Origin: Bacillota bacterium
GTDB taxonomy: Bacteria > Bacillota > Sulfobacillia > JACIYH01
NCBI GenBank assembly: GCA_030019365.1
Contig: JASEFA010000014.1
Coordinates: 1-57,720, forward strand
Reading direction: 5' to 3'
DNA length: 57,720 nt
The position numbers were made by a program, and so were the translations under genes. Positions 43,919 to 51,238 of this stretch are shown here, in pieces. Below the pieces are notes generated by a model. That model was given only the letters and a program-made list of their open reading frames with translations, had not been told where the DNA came from and did no database searches. Numbering within the stretch: position 1 is the first letter of the stretch; every line of letters begins with the position of its first letter.

Positions 43919-44980
43919 ATGGAGTATGTGCTGGTTAGTGCTGGCGCGCTGCGTGCAGCCTGTGCCAGGTTGTTGGAGGCGAATGGGGTGCCGCGGGATA
44001 AGGCGGCGCTTGTCGCAGACGCATTGGTTGACTCGGACCTCAGAGGCGTTGAGAGCCACGGGGTGCTCAGGCTGGAGACCTACCTGGAGCACGTATCGGT
44101 GGGCAACATTGACCCCCACGGTGATTGCTTGGTGGTGAGTAGTCGAGGGGTGGTCATGGTTGCGGACGGCAACAACGGGTTTGGACAGGTGGTCGGTCGG
44201 CAGGCAATGGGCACGGCGATTGAAGTAGCCAGGCAACACGGCGCCAGTCTGGTGTTGGTCAAGAATAGCAATCACCTCGGTAGCCTGGCCTATTATGCTG
44301 GTCTGGCGTGTGAACACGACATGATCGGAATCGCGCTTTCCAACGCTTCTGCCGTTATGGCTCCCTGGGGCGGTATGGGAAACCACATTGGCAACAACCC
44401 ACTTGCGGTGGCCGTACCTCTGGATGGAGAGCCAGCCATCATTCTGGACATATCCATGAGCGTGGCAGCGCGGGGGAAGATCATGGATCTGTTCAACAAG
44501 GGGGAGCGCATTCCCGCCGGCTGGGCGTTGGGCCCTGACGGCAGGGCGACCACCGATCCCGGGGAGGCACTTGCCGGCTCTCTGATGCCTTTCGGCGGGC
44601 ACAAGGGGTCAGGGTTGGCAGTAATCGTCGAGGTCCTAACGGCAGTGCTCAGTGGCTCGCCATTCGGCAGGGAGTTGGGGCGTGTGTTTCCGGTCGAACG
44701 CGGGAAGCGACAGTCCTTCTCCCATCTTATTGGGGCGGTGGCCATCGAGTCGTTCGCGGCTGTTGCGGGTTTCTACAGGCACTTGCGCCAGTACTTGGAC
44801 TATGTCAAAGCCTGTCCGGTTGCCCCGGGGCACGCTGAGGTGTTGCTGCCCGGCGAGCTTGAGCTGCGGACAAGGGAACGCAGACAGCGAGAGGGTATTC
44901 CGGTGCCGGTTGAGGTCTGGCGCAGGCTGGAGGCGCGTGCGGCTCGCCACGGCTTCGCCCTGAGTCCGGGTGAAATGTGA
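43919..44980 (+). CDS. Malate/L-lactate/ureidoglycolate dehydrogenase family oxidoreductase
   Basis: 353 residues, Ldh_2 family (AllD, MdH, DlgD-like), NAD(P)H-dependent 2-hydroxyacid dehydrogenases. Markers: ADALVDSDLRGVESHGVLRLETYL (catalytic-region His in SHG), VKNSNHLGSLAYYAGLA, NNPLAVAVP, and the C-terminal FGGHKGSGLAVIVEVLTAVLSG. ATG 43919 behind gagggagcgg. It would oxidise a hydroxyacid intermediate to the 2-oxoacid. AllD activity is worth considering because AllFGHK-like genes lie 14 kb away, but the immediate neighbours are carboxylate genes, so malate- or tartrate-like substrates are equally plausible. Confidence 0.9.
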   Translation: MEYVLVSAGALRAACARLLEANGVPRDKAALVADALVDSDLRGVESHGVLRLETYLEHVSVGNIDPHGDCLVVSSRGVVMVADGNNGFGQVVGRQAMGTAIEVARQHGASLVLVKNSNHLGSLAYYAGLACEHDMIGIALSNASAVMAPWGGMGNHIGNNPLAVAVPLDGEPAIILDISMSVAARGKIMDLFNKGERIPAGWALGPDGRATTDPGEALAGSLMPFGGHKGSGLAVIVEVLTAVLSGSPFGRELGRVFPVERGKRQSFSHLIGAVAIESFAAVAGFYRHLRQYLDYVKACPVAPGHAEVLLPGELELRTRERRQREGIPVPVEVWRRLEARAARHGFALSPGEM

Positions 44981-45004
44981 ACGCGGGGAGGAAGTAGTCT
45001 CGCA

Positions 45005-45832
45005 ATGCGGATAGCGCTACTGCAATTCAGCCCAAAGGTAGGATGCCCCGACTGCAACCGGGACAAGGTTGTAGCGCTTATGGGGCAAGCGGCGGCCTCC
45101 GAAGCGGATGTGGTCGTACTTCCAGAGCTCTGGAATACGTCGTACGCGGGCGAAAGGCTCGCGAGCCTTGCCGACAGCCACGGGCGGGAGACCATGCGCT
45201 TTCTCGGTGAGCTGGCGCGGCAATACAGGGTCAACATCGTGGGTGGATCGATTGCCGAACTCCGTGACGGCCGCATTTTCAATGTGTGTTATGTGTTTGA
45301 CCGAGCGGGATACGTCGTGGCACGGTATGCAAAGGTCCACCTATTCCAGGGCATGGACGAGAAGCGCTGGTTCGCGGCTGGTGAGGCGATGCCCACCTTC
45401 TCATTGGACGGGATCTGCTGCGGAGTTATGATCTGCTACGATTTACGGTTCCCTGAGGTCGCACGCAGGCTGGCGGTTGCGGGCGCGGAGATCATATTCA
45501 TGCCCGCTCAATGGCCCAATCCGCGGCTGCACCACTGGCGTACTCTGGTTCAGGCCAGGGCGATCGAGGACCAGGTTGCTGTTGTGGCGTGCAACCGCAC
45601 GGGAGTCGAGGGTACCAACAGCTTCTTTGGCCACTCCATGGTGGCCGACCCCTGGGGACAAATCATAGGGGAGGCAGGGGATACCGAGCAAGTGCTGTGC
45701 AGCGATGTTGATGTCCAAGATGTTCGAAGGGTGAGAGAGATGTTTCCGGTACTGAGTGACCTGGCGCCGTTCCTGCGCGGAGAAGAACGGGGGGTTGGAA
45801 GTGGTGCGGAAAGCGATTGTTCTTCATTCTGA
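45005..45832 (+). CDS. Nitrilase-superfamily carbon-nitrogen hydrolase (omega-amidase-like)
   Basis: 275 residues. The Glu-Lys-Cys triad is complete: E41 in VVLPELWNTSY, K110 in ARYAKVHLF and C144 in GVMICYDLRFPE. PAQWPNPRLHHWRTLVQARAIEDQ and ACNRTGVEG fit the omega-amidase/YafV/Nit2 branch, which hydrolyses the amide of 2-oxosuccinamate-type substrates. ATG 45005 lies behind ggggaggaag. Its place in the cluster suggests that the pathway includes an amide or releases ammonia. Cytoplasmic; no signal peptide. Confidence 0.92.
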   Translation: MRIALLQFSPKVGCPDCNRDKVVALMGQAAASEADVVVLPELWNTSYAGERLASLADSHGRETMRFLGELARQYRVNIVGGSIAELRDGRIFNVCYVFDRAGYVVARYAKVHLFQGMDEKRWFAAGEAMPTFSLDGICCGVMICYDLRFPEVARRLAVAGAEIIFMPAQWPNPRLHHWRTLVQARAIEDQVAVVACNRTGVEGTNSFFGHSMVADPWGQIIGEAGDTEQVLCSDVDVQDVRRVREMFPVLSDLAPFLRGEERGVGSGAESDCSSF

Positions 45833-46115
45833 AGACAATGTGGCCACGGCTTTGAAAGAGCTCCACCCTGGTGAGGAAGTCCAGCTCGAGTTGGGCACGG
45901 TTACTGTCGCGCAGGACGTTCCTTTTGGGCACAAGTTTGCCGTTAGATCCCTGCCGAAGGGATCGCCGGTGGTGAAGTACGGCCAGGTGGTCGGCCGGGT
46001 GACCCAAGATGTCTTGGTGGGGCAACATGTGCACGTACACAACGTGGAAAGTTGCAGGGGCCGGGGAGATCTGGCCCAGCGTCACGACGGAGGGGCGACT
46101 GATGCAAGGGGGTAA
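45801..46115 (+). CDS. UxaA-type hydro-lyase small subunit (SAF domain)
   Basis: About 104 residues forming the N-terminal SAF/AFP-like domain of altronate/galactarate dehydratases: RKAIVLHSEDNVATALKEL, VAQDVPFGHKFAVRSLPKGSPVVKYGQVVG, and a terminal HVHNV ESCRG. In many bacteria it is fused to the large domain; here it is a separate gene overlapping the next by 14 bases, as in SuyA/SuyB sulfolactate lyases and split UxaA proteins. The start is GTG 45801 or 45804, within the 3' end of the nitrilase gene. Confidence 0.85.
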   Translation: MVRKAIVLHSEDNVATALKELHPGEEVQLELGTVTVAQDVPFGHKFAVRSLPKGSPVVKYGQVVGRVTQDVLVGQHVHVHNVESCRGRGDLAQRHDGGATDARG

Positions 46116-47265
46116 CGCATTCTGGGGGTATGTGCGCGAAGACGGGCGCGTGGGAACGCGGAATCATATTGTTGTATTGGCCTGCATGGACAATGTCAAT
46201 CCGGTTGTCAGGGCCATATCCCAGCTCGTAGCCCATACGGTGCCCATCACCGTGTGGTATGGCAGGGGTCAGTTTGGGCGGGATGCGGACATTACCACGA
46301 GGGCACTGGTCGGTTTGGGCAGTAACCCCAATGTGGCCGGTGTTTTGGTGGTGGGGCTTGAGCCCGTGGCCACCTGGCGCATTGCTTCGGGCATTGGTGA
46401 AACAGGCAAGCTGGTCGAAGTCGTCACCGTCCAGGAAAGCGGGGGCAGCATCAGCGCCGTAGCCGAGGGTGCCCGTTTGGCGGCAAAACTGGTGAAAGAG
46501 GCATCGCGGCTCCATCGGGAACGAGTCGGCGTGGAACACCTGGTGGTCGGCGTGGAGTGTGGTGGCTCGGATACGACCTCGGGAATTGCCGCGAATCCGT
46601 GCATCGGAATGATCAGCGACCACGTGGTTGACCACGGGGGTACCGTGTTGCTGTCCGAAACATCCGAGTTCATGGGTGCCGAGCACTTGCTTGCGCAACG
46701 TGCATCAACCCCGGCAGTGGCCCGGAAGATCCTCGAGGCGGTCAGACGAATTGAAGAAGAGGCGCTCCGGCGCGGGGTGGATATTCGCGGAGCGAACCCC
46801 GTCCCCGACAACATCCGGGGAGGGCTGACGACCATTGAGGAGAAGTCGTTGGGGGCGATAGCCAAAGGAGGCACGCGCCCGATTCAAGATGTCCTGGAAT
46901 ATGCCCAACGTCCAACGGGGCGCGGTCTGTACATCATGGATACCCCGGCTCCTGCTTGCGAGTCGATGACCGGCCTTTCGGCGGGAGGCGCTACATTGAT
47001 TCTCTTTGCTACGGGTGTAGGCAACGTGATCGGTGACGTACTTTGCCCCACCGTCAAGGTGTGCGGTAACCCGCAGACCGTCGCGGCAATGCAGGACAAC
47101 ATCGACGTGGATGTGAGTGGAATCATCGTTAGCGGGACCACGATGGAGGAAGCGGCTGAACGATTGCTCGTCCAAACCCTAGACGTCGGTTCTGGCTTGC
47201 TCACCGCGTCTGAGGTTTTCCGGCAGCAGGAAACAGCCATTGCGCGCTTCGAACCCACGGTGTAG
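46102..47265 (+). CDS. UxaA-type hydro-lyase large subunit (altronate/galactarate dehydratase-like)
   Basis: About 387 residues. Family hallmarks: WGYVREDGRVGTRNHIVVLACMDN, GLGSNPNVAGVLVVGLE, VGVECGGSDTTSGIAANPCIG, VLLSETSEFMGAE, ADNIRGGLTTIEEKSLG-like segment (here PDNIRGGLTTIEEKSLG) and MDTPAPACESMTGLSAGGATLILFATGVG. The Cys residues in VECGG, NPC and PACES could bind the metal. ATG 46102 follows ggagggg. With the small subunit it should dehydrate a sugar acid or eliminate from a 3-carbon acid such as sulfolactate; the choice is open. Confidence 0.9.
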   Translation: MQGGNAFWGYVREDGRVGTRNHIVVLACMDNVNPVVRAISQLVAHTVPITVWYGRGQFGRDADITTRALVGLGSNPNVAGVLVVGLEPVATWRIASGIGETGKLVEVVTVQESGGSISAVAEGARLAAKLVKEASRLHRERVGVEHLVVGVECGGSDTTSGIAANPCIGMISDHVVDHGGTVLLSETSEFMGAEHLLAQRASTPAVARKILEAVRRIEEEALRRGVDIRGANPVPDNIRGGLTTIEEKSLGAIAKGGTRPIQDVLEYAQRPTGRGLYIMDTPAPACESMTGLSAGGATLILFATGVGNVIGDVLCPTVKVCGNPQTVAAMQDNIDVDVSGIIVSGTTMEEAAERLLVQTLDVGSGLLTASEVFRQQETAIARFEPTV

Positions 47266-47278
47266 GTGGCCACCGGTT

Positions 47279-47616
47279 TCAGAATGTGGGCGGCGTCACC
47301 ACCGTGATGTAGACGCATTCGCCCTTTCCGCTGTTCTTGAACCCATGCGGGATGTTGCTTCGGTGGTATATGGTGTCGAACTCCTGTAACACAAACTCCT
47401 GGTTGTTGAGGGTGGCTGAACATGCGGGCGAGTTCGGACTCCGGTGGTAGCAAGTCCCCCGGCTCGATCTCCGCTCCTGACGTGACGTTCGATGATCTGG
47501 GCTAGCTGGTAGTACGGGGGCACGAAAGAACCCCGGTCTATGCGCTCGCGGGCAAGCGCCTCCCAGCCGTTCCTTGTTTGTCCGGTTGCTTCTCGTTGCT
47601 GCTTCAATATCGACAC
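47279..47616 (-). pseudogene. Broken GntR regulator fused to a cupin 3' end
   Basis: Minus strand. From ~47616 the frame reads a GntR winged-helix start (RGSFVPPYYQLAQIIERHVRSG), a one-base shift continues it (AEIEPGDLLPPESELARMFS), then a further shift or deletion switches into NNQEFVLQEFDTIYHRSNIPHGF ... CVYITVVTPPTF and the stop at 47279, which is the C-terminal half of a cupin domain. The gene has lost most of its middle and has at least two frame changes, so it is not functional. Confidence 0.75.
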
Positions 47617-47949
47617 CCCGTACTGGACACGGGTCCATTGCAACGGGCCTGGCCGAGGAAGTCCAGCACTGATGTGGTCCTGCCCGCAGGGAAGGTGGTG
47701 ATCCTGTCAAGGCGTGTTCACCCGGGCGACCGTCGATCGGCTGCTGGAGGTAGTCTCGAAGGCGGGGCGGGGACCGGTGGAGCGTGCTGTCGACCAGGTG
47801 CAATCGGGCGCCGCCCGGGGACAGCAGTGAACTGGCATTCTGGGGCCGCCTGGAGACAGGCGGCCCCGAGGAAGAAGCAGCGAGCTCGCCCGGGCACGGG
47901 CGGAGCAGTGGAGGTGGCTGAAGTTGAAGCTGCTCGGCATGCAGGACTT
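47617..47949. other. Spacer before the corrinoid cluster
   Basis: About 330 bases without a convincing gene. A short plus-strand frame (FTRATVDRLLEVVSKAGRGPVERAVDQVQ, ending at a stop near 47831) looks protein-like but has no identified family or start. The hairpin at 47842-47867 follows it. Confidence 0.35.
47842..47867. terminator. Perfect 10-bp GC hairpin
   Basis: GGGGCCGCCT (47842-47851) and AGGCGGCCCC (47858-47867) enclose ggagac. It lies just before the leader of the corrinoid operon and could insulate it from the upstream region. Confidence 0.6.
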
Positions 47950-48046
47950 CGGGGTGGGGCGGAGTAATGTATAGACGAGTATGGAACCCAGGGCGGTAAT
48001 GGGTCGCCTTGAAAGGCGCGTCCGCTCCGGGGCGCCTGAAGGGGGG
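47950..48046 (+). promoter_or_regulatory. Conserved structured leader, copy 1, before a corrinoid protein gene
   Basis: This segment closely matches 53168-53272, also upstream of a corrinoid protein gene. Shared blocks in order: AGTATGGAACC, GTAATGGGTCGCC, TGAAAGGCG, CCGCTC and GGGG(C/T)CGCCT, ending in the SD of the gene here (gaagggggg). It can fold as an inner hairpin CGCC-(yTGAAA)-GGCG enclosed by a longer stem (CCCAGGGCGG with CCGCTCCGGG). I do not recognise a known riboswitch class; it may be a new ligand- or protein-binding leader. Confidence 0.55.
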
Positions 48047-48053
48047 ATATCGA

Positions 48054-48698
48054 TTGGACGGGTCCGTGAGGGCGCTTGTCGAGGCTATCGTAGGGATGCG
48101 GGAAAAGGAGGCCGTCGAGCTCGCCCAGGCTCTGTTGGACGCCGGGGGCAATCCACTTGAGCTTCTTGACGCTTGTCGGGAAGGTGTGGAGGCCGTCGGG
48201 CAACGATTTGAGAAGGGGGAGTACTTCCTCCCCGAACTCATGCTGGCGGGGGAGATTCTCGCCCAGATATCCGGCATGGTGAAGGCGCGGGTTGCCGCCG
48301 AGGCATCGGCACGGGAGAAACGTCTGGGCAGGGTTGTAATCGGCACGGTGAAAGGGGATATACACGACATTGGCAAGAGCATAGTCTCCTTCTTGCTGGA
48401 CGCGAATGGATTTGAGGTAATTGACCTGGGTGTGGACGTGCTGCCCGAGCGTTTTGTGGAAGCGGTGAGGCAGTTCGAGCCTCAGGTGGTCGGGATGAGC
48501 TGCTTGTTAACCCTTGCTTATGACCCCATGAAGGAAACCGTCCGGGTTTTGGAGGATGCTGGTCTGAGAGATCGCGTCAAGGTCATGATCGGTGGGGCGG
48601 CGACCAACGACCAGATCAGGGTGTACACCGGGGCGGATGCCTGGGGCAGGGACGCCATGGAGGCTGTCTCTCTGGCCCGCGCCTGGGTGGGGAGGTGA
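48054..48698 (+). CDS. Methyltransferase corrinoid protein (MtbC/MttC-like)
   Basis: About 214 residues. N-terminal four-helix cap (B12-binding_2: LAQALLDAGGNPLELLDACREGVEAVGQRFEKGEYFLPELM) and C-terminal Rossmann B12 domain with the cobalt-ligand motif GTVKGDIHDIGKSIV (DxHxxG) followed by IDLGVDV and MIGGAA. It carries the methyl group between the substrate methyltransferase encoded next and the tetrahydrofolate methyltransferase. TTG 48054 is seven bases after gaagggggg; GTG 48063 is the alternative. It overlaps the next gene by GTGA. Confidence 0.92.
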   Translation: MDGSVRALVEAIVGMREKEAVELAQALLDAGGNPLELLDACREGVEAVGQRFEKGEYFLPELMLAGEILAQISGMVKARVAAEASAREKRLGRVVIGTVKGDIHDIGKSIVSFLLDANGFEVIDLGVDVLPERFVEAVRQFEPQVVGMSCLLTLAYDPMKETVRVLEDAGLRDRVKVMIGGAATNDQIRVYTGADAWGRDAMEAVSLARAWVGR

Positions 48699-50050
48699 GC
48701 ACAGTGTTCCCTGAGAGCTGGCAGAAGCTGTCGGCGCATGAGAAGTACGAGGAGCGGTTTAAGGCATGGATTTCTCCTCCGAATGTGCGCTTCGCGAATC
48801 CGGAGGTGGAGAAGAGCTTCAAGCAGCGCGTTCAGCGGATCAAAGATGTCGTGGAGTTGAAGAAGCCTGACCGCATCCCTGTGTGCCCGAATATCGGGTT
48901 TTTCCCGGCAAAGTACGCGGGCATTACGGCCCAGGAGGCTATGTACGACTACCAGAAGCTGGGTGCCGCCTGGAAGAAGTATCACCAAGACTTTCTGCCC
49001 GATTCCCTGGCCAGTTGTATGCTGGCGACGCCGGGGAAGGTGTTCGAGATACTTGACTACCGGCTTTACAGGTGGCCGGGGCGCGGGACTCCACCCGACA
49101 CCCCTTACCAGTGCGTCGAAGCCGAGTACATGCGCGAAGATGAATACGACGCACTGATTCGAGACCCCTCGGCTTACTGGATGCGTGTCTATCTCCCACG
49201 GGTCTTCGGTGCTCTGGAAGCATGGGGACTTCTGCCGCCGTTCACTGATGTGGTTGAGATGCCGTTTACGGGTGCCTTCATGGTACCGATCGGCATGCCC
49301 CAAGTGCAGCGGTCATTTGAAGTGCTGCTGGAGGCCGGTCGGGCGGCCGTGGAATGGGTGCAGGCGGCCGGTGCCGTTGACGCCGAGATCATGGGTACGC
49401 TTGGGGTGCCGTCGGTACTGGGCGGTTTCAGCAAGGCCCCGTTTGACACCCTTGGTGACACGCTGCGGGGAACGCGGGGCATTATGCTTGATATCTACAG
49501 GCGCCCCGGCAAGCTGCTGGAGGCATTGGAGAGGCTGGTACCGGTGATGGTGGAGTTGGGCGTGCGCACTGCCGCCATGAGCGGGAATCCGATGGTGTTC
49601 ATCCCTCTGCACAAAGGGGCCGATGGCTTCCTTTCCCGGGAGAACTTCTCCAGGTTCTACTGGCCGACCCTCAAGGCAGTGCTCCTCGGTCTTATTGACG
49701 AAGGGTTGGTACCCTGGGTCTTCGTGGAGGGCAGCTACAACCAGCGGCTGGACTTCCTGGCCGATCGGGATCTGCCCCCCGGCCGGATAGTCTGGATGTT
49801 TGATCAGACCGACATGGTCAGGGTTAAGGAGATGCTCGGCGGGGTCGCTTGCTTTGCCGGGAACGTACCCGTCACCATGCTCAAAGCGGGGACTCCGGAG
49901 GAGGTCAGGCGGTACGTCAGGGACCTGATCGAGAAGGTAGCTCAAGATGGCGGTTTCATCCTCGCCACCGGCGGGGTGGTGGACGACGCCGAGCCGGAGA
50001 GCTTCCGGGCGATGATCGAGGCCGGCAAAGAGTACGGCGTGTATCGCTGA
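48695..50050 (+). CDS. UroD-family substrate:corrinoid methyltransferase (MT I)
   Basis: 451 residues, uroporphyrinogen-decarboxylase-like TIM barrel as in MtaA/MtbA and O-demethylase-type methyltransferases. Candidate zinc or catalytic residues conserved with the paralogue at 54161 are His in IPLHKG, Glu in VFVEGS and Cys in ACFAGN. GTG 48695 overlaps the corrinoid gene stop. The ~60-residue N-terminal extension (FKQRVQRIKDVVELKKPDRIPVCPN) is typical of these methyltransferases, not of heme-pathway UroD. It should transfer a methyl group from an unidentified methoxy, amine or sulfur compound to the corrinoid protein. Confidence 0.88.
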   Translation: MSTVFPESWQKLSAHEKYEERFKAWISPPNVRFANPEVEKSFKQRVQRIKDVVELKKPDRIPVCPNIGFFPAKYAGITAQEAMYDYQKLGAAWKKYHQDFLPDSLASCMLATPGKVFEILDYRLYRWPGRGTPPDTPYQCVEAEYMREDEYDALIRDPSAYWMRVYLPRVFGALEAWGLLPPFTDVVEMPFTGAFMVPIGMPQVQRSFEVLLEAGRAAVEWVQAAGAVDAEIMGTLGVPSVLGGFSKAPFDTLGDTLRGTRGIMLDIYRRPGKLLEALERLVPVMVELGVRTAAMSGNPMVFIPLHKGADGFLSRENFSRFYWPTLKAVLLGLIDEGLVPWVFVEGSYNQRLDFLADRDLPPGRIVWMFDQTDMVRVKEMLGGVACFAGNVPVTMLKAGTPEEVRRYVRDLIEKVAQDGGFILATGGVVDDAEPESFRAMIEAGKEYGVYR

Positions 50051-50137
50051 ACCCCCGGGGCGGGTGCATCAATCTCGGTGTCATCGAGCGGGCAGTACAG
50101 GGGCCGGTCGGCGCGGAGCGGCGGGAGGTGGAGGCGT

Positions 50138-50938
50138 TTGCTGATCGTGGGAGAAAGGATCAATACCAGCAGAAAAGGCGTGGCTGCGCTCGTTTGCCTG
50201 CGGGACGGCGAGGCCGTGGTGCGGGAGGCGGTCCAGCAACGCGAGGCCGGGGCTGACTTCATCGACGTGAACGCGGGGACGTTACTTGCGGAGGAGCCGG
50301 AGGCGCTACGCTGGCTGGTGACCACCATCCAGGCGGCGGTTGCGGTTCCACTCTGTGTGGATAGCCCCAACCCGGCGGCCATGGCAGCTGCCCTTGAGGT
50401 GCACCAGGGCAAGGCGCTTTTGAATTCTATCACTGGCGAACGGGAACGCTTTCGTGCAACGCTTCCGCTGGTCAAGCGGTACGGGTGCGGGGTGGTGGCG
50501 CTTTGCCTGGATGATTCCGGGATGCCGTCTTCGGCTGAGGAAGCGGTGCAAAAGGGCAGCCGGCTGGTCGAGGACTTGCTGGAGGCAGGGGTTCCTGCTG
50601 AGGACATCTACGTGGATCCCCTGGTGCGCCCGGTGAGCACGGATTCTCGGGCGGGTGTCGCGGTGGTGGAGGCGATCCGCATCCTGCGGGAGAAATACCC
50701 GGGGGTGCACACGATCTGCGGCCTGAGCAACGTTTCTTTCGGGCTCCCCCAGCGTCGCCTGCTGAACCAGGCCTTCCTGGTAGCCACGATGACTGCCGGT
50801 CTTGATGCGGTGATCCTTGACCCGCTGGATACCAGGTTGATGGCGCTCCTTAGGGCGGCGGAGGCGGTGCTGGGCCGGGACGAGTACTGTGCGCGGTACC
50901 TGCGCGCATATCGCGAGGGCCGGCTGGCGGAAGGTTGA
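50138..50938 (+). CDS. DHPS-like methyltetrahydrofolate:corrinoid methyltransferase (MT II)
   Basis: About 266 residues, the length of AcsE/MtgA-type enzymes. Pterin-binding TIM barrel features: LLIVGERINTSRKGV at the N terminus, AGADFIDVNAGT, VPLCVDSPNPAAM, KALLNSITGE, and HTICGLSNVSFGLPQR, with NVSFG the usual C-terminal signature. TTG 50138 follows gggaggtggagg; the open frame before it is not conserved. It should move the methyl group from the corrinoid protein to tetrahydrofolate for the Wood-Ljungdahl pathway. Confidence 0.92.
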   Translation: MLIVGERINTSRKGVAALVCLRDGEAVVREAVQQREAGADFIDVNAGTLLAEEPEALRWLVTTIQAAVAVPLCVDSPNPAAMAAALEVHQGKALLNSITGERERFRATLPLVKRYGCGVVALCLDDSGMPSSAEEAVQKGSRLVEDLLEAGVPAEDIYVDPLVRPVSTDSRAGVAVVEAIRILREKYPGVHTICGLSNVSFGLPQRRLLNQAFLVATMTAGLDAVILDPLDTRLMALLRAAEAVLGRDEYCARYLRAYREGRLAEG

Positions 50939-51022
50939 AGGGGTGGTTGGGTCGGCTCTTACGCAGTCCGTTGGGTTGTCAAGATCGTCCTGGGACGGCT
51001 GGCGGGGGAGGGTGACCATGGG

Positions 51023-51238
51023 TTGGCGACTGCCCGACTCGAATTGACGGGACGGACGTGGCTTGAGGAAGTTGGTTATCGGGCGGGCCGTGACCTTTTC
51101 GTGTGGGCCGTTGTTGGCGGGCCCTGGCAGGGCCTGGCGCGCGCGGTGGGATGCCTCCTTGTGGCATATCGGGCGGTGACTGCTCCGGGTGCGCCTGAGG
51201 GCCGGGCGGGGGAGGCGGGCTGCTATGCCGGTGGTTGA
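51023..51238 (+). CDS. Small hypothetical protein between MT II and activase
   Basis: 71 residues from TTG 51023, nine bases after a strong gggggagggtga. The product has a hydrophobic middle (DLFVWAVVGGPWQGLARAVGCLLVAYRAV) that could be one membrane-associated helix. It overlaps the activase gene by 14 bases, consistent with a real small cistron in the operon. No family recognised; a spurious ORF in GC-rich DNA remains possible. Confidence 0.4.
   Translation: MATARLELTGRTWLEEVGYRAGRDLFVWAVVGGPWQGLARAVGCLLVAYRAVTAPGAPEGRAGEAGCYAGG

Noticed and set aside
47279-48382. 367-codon minus-strand ORF across the corrinoid leader
   Set aside because: Only its last ~45 codons (cupin remnant) look real; the rest is antisense to the corrinoid gene and leader. 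Similar minus-strand peptides at both leader copies more likely reflect DNA/RNA conservation.
48695-50050. Heme-pathway uroporphyrinogen decarboxylase
   Set aside because: The gene overlaps a corrinoid protein gene, has the N-terminal extension of methyltransferases and sits with MT II and activase genes; no other heme genes are present.
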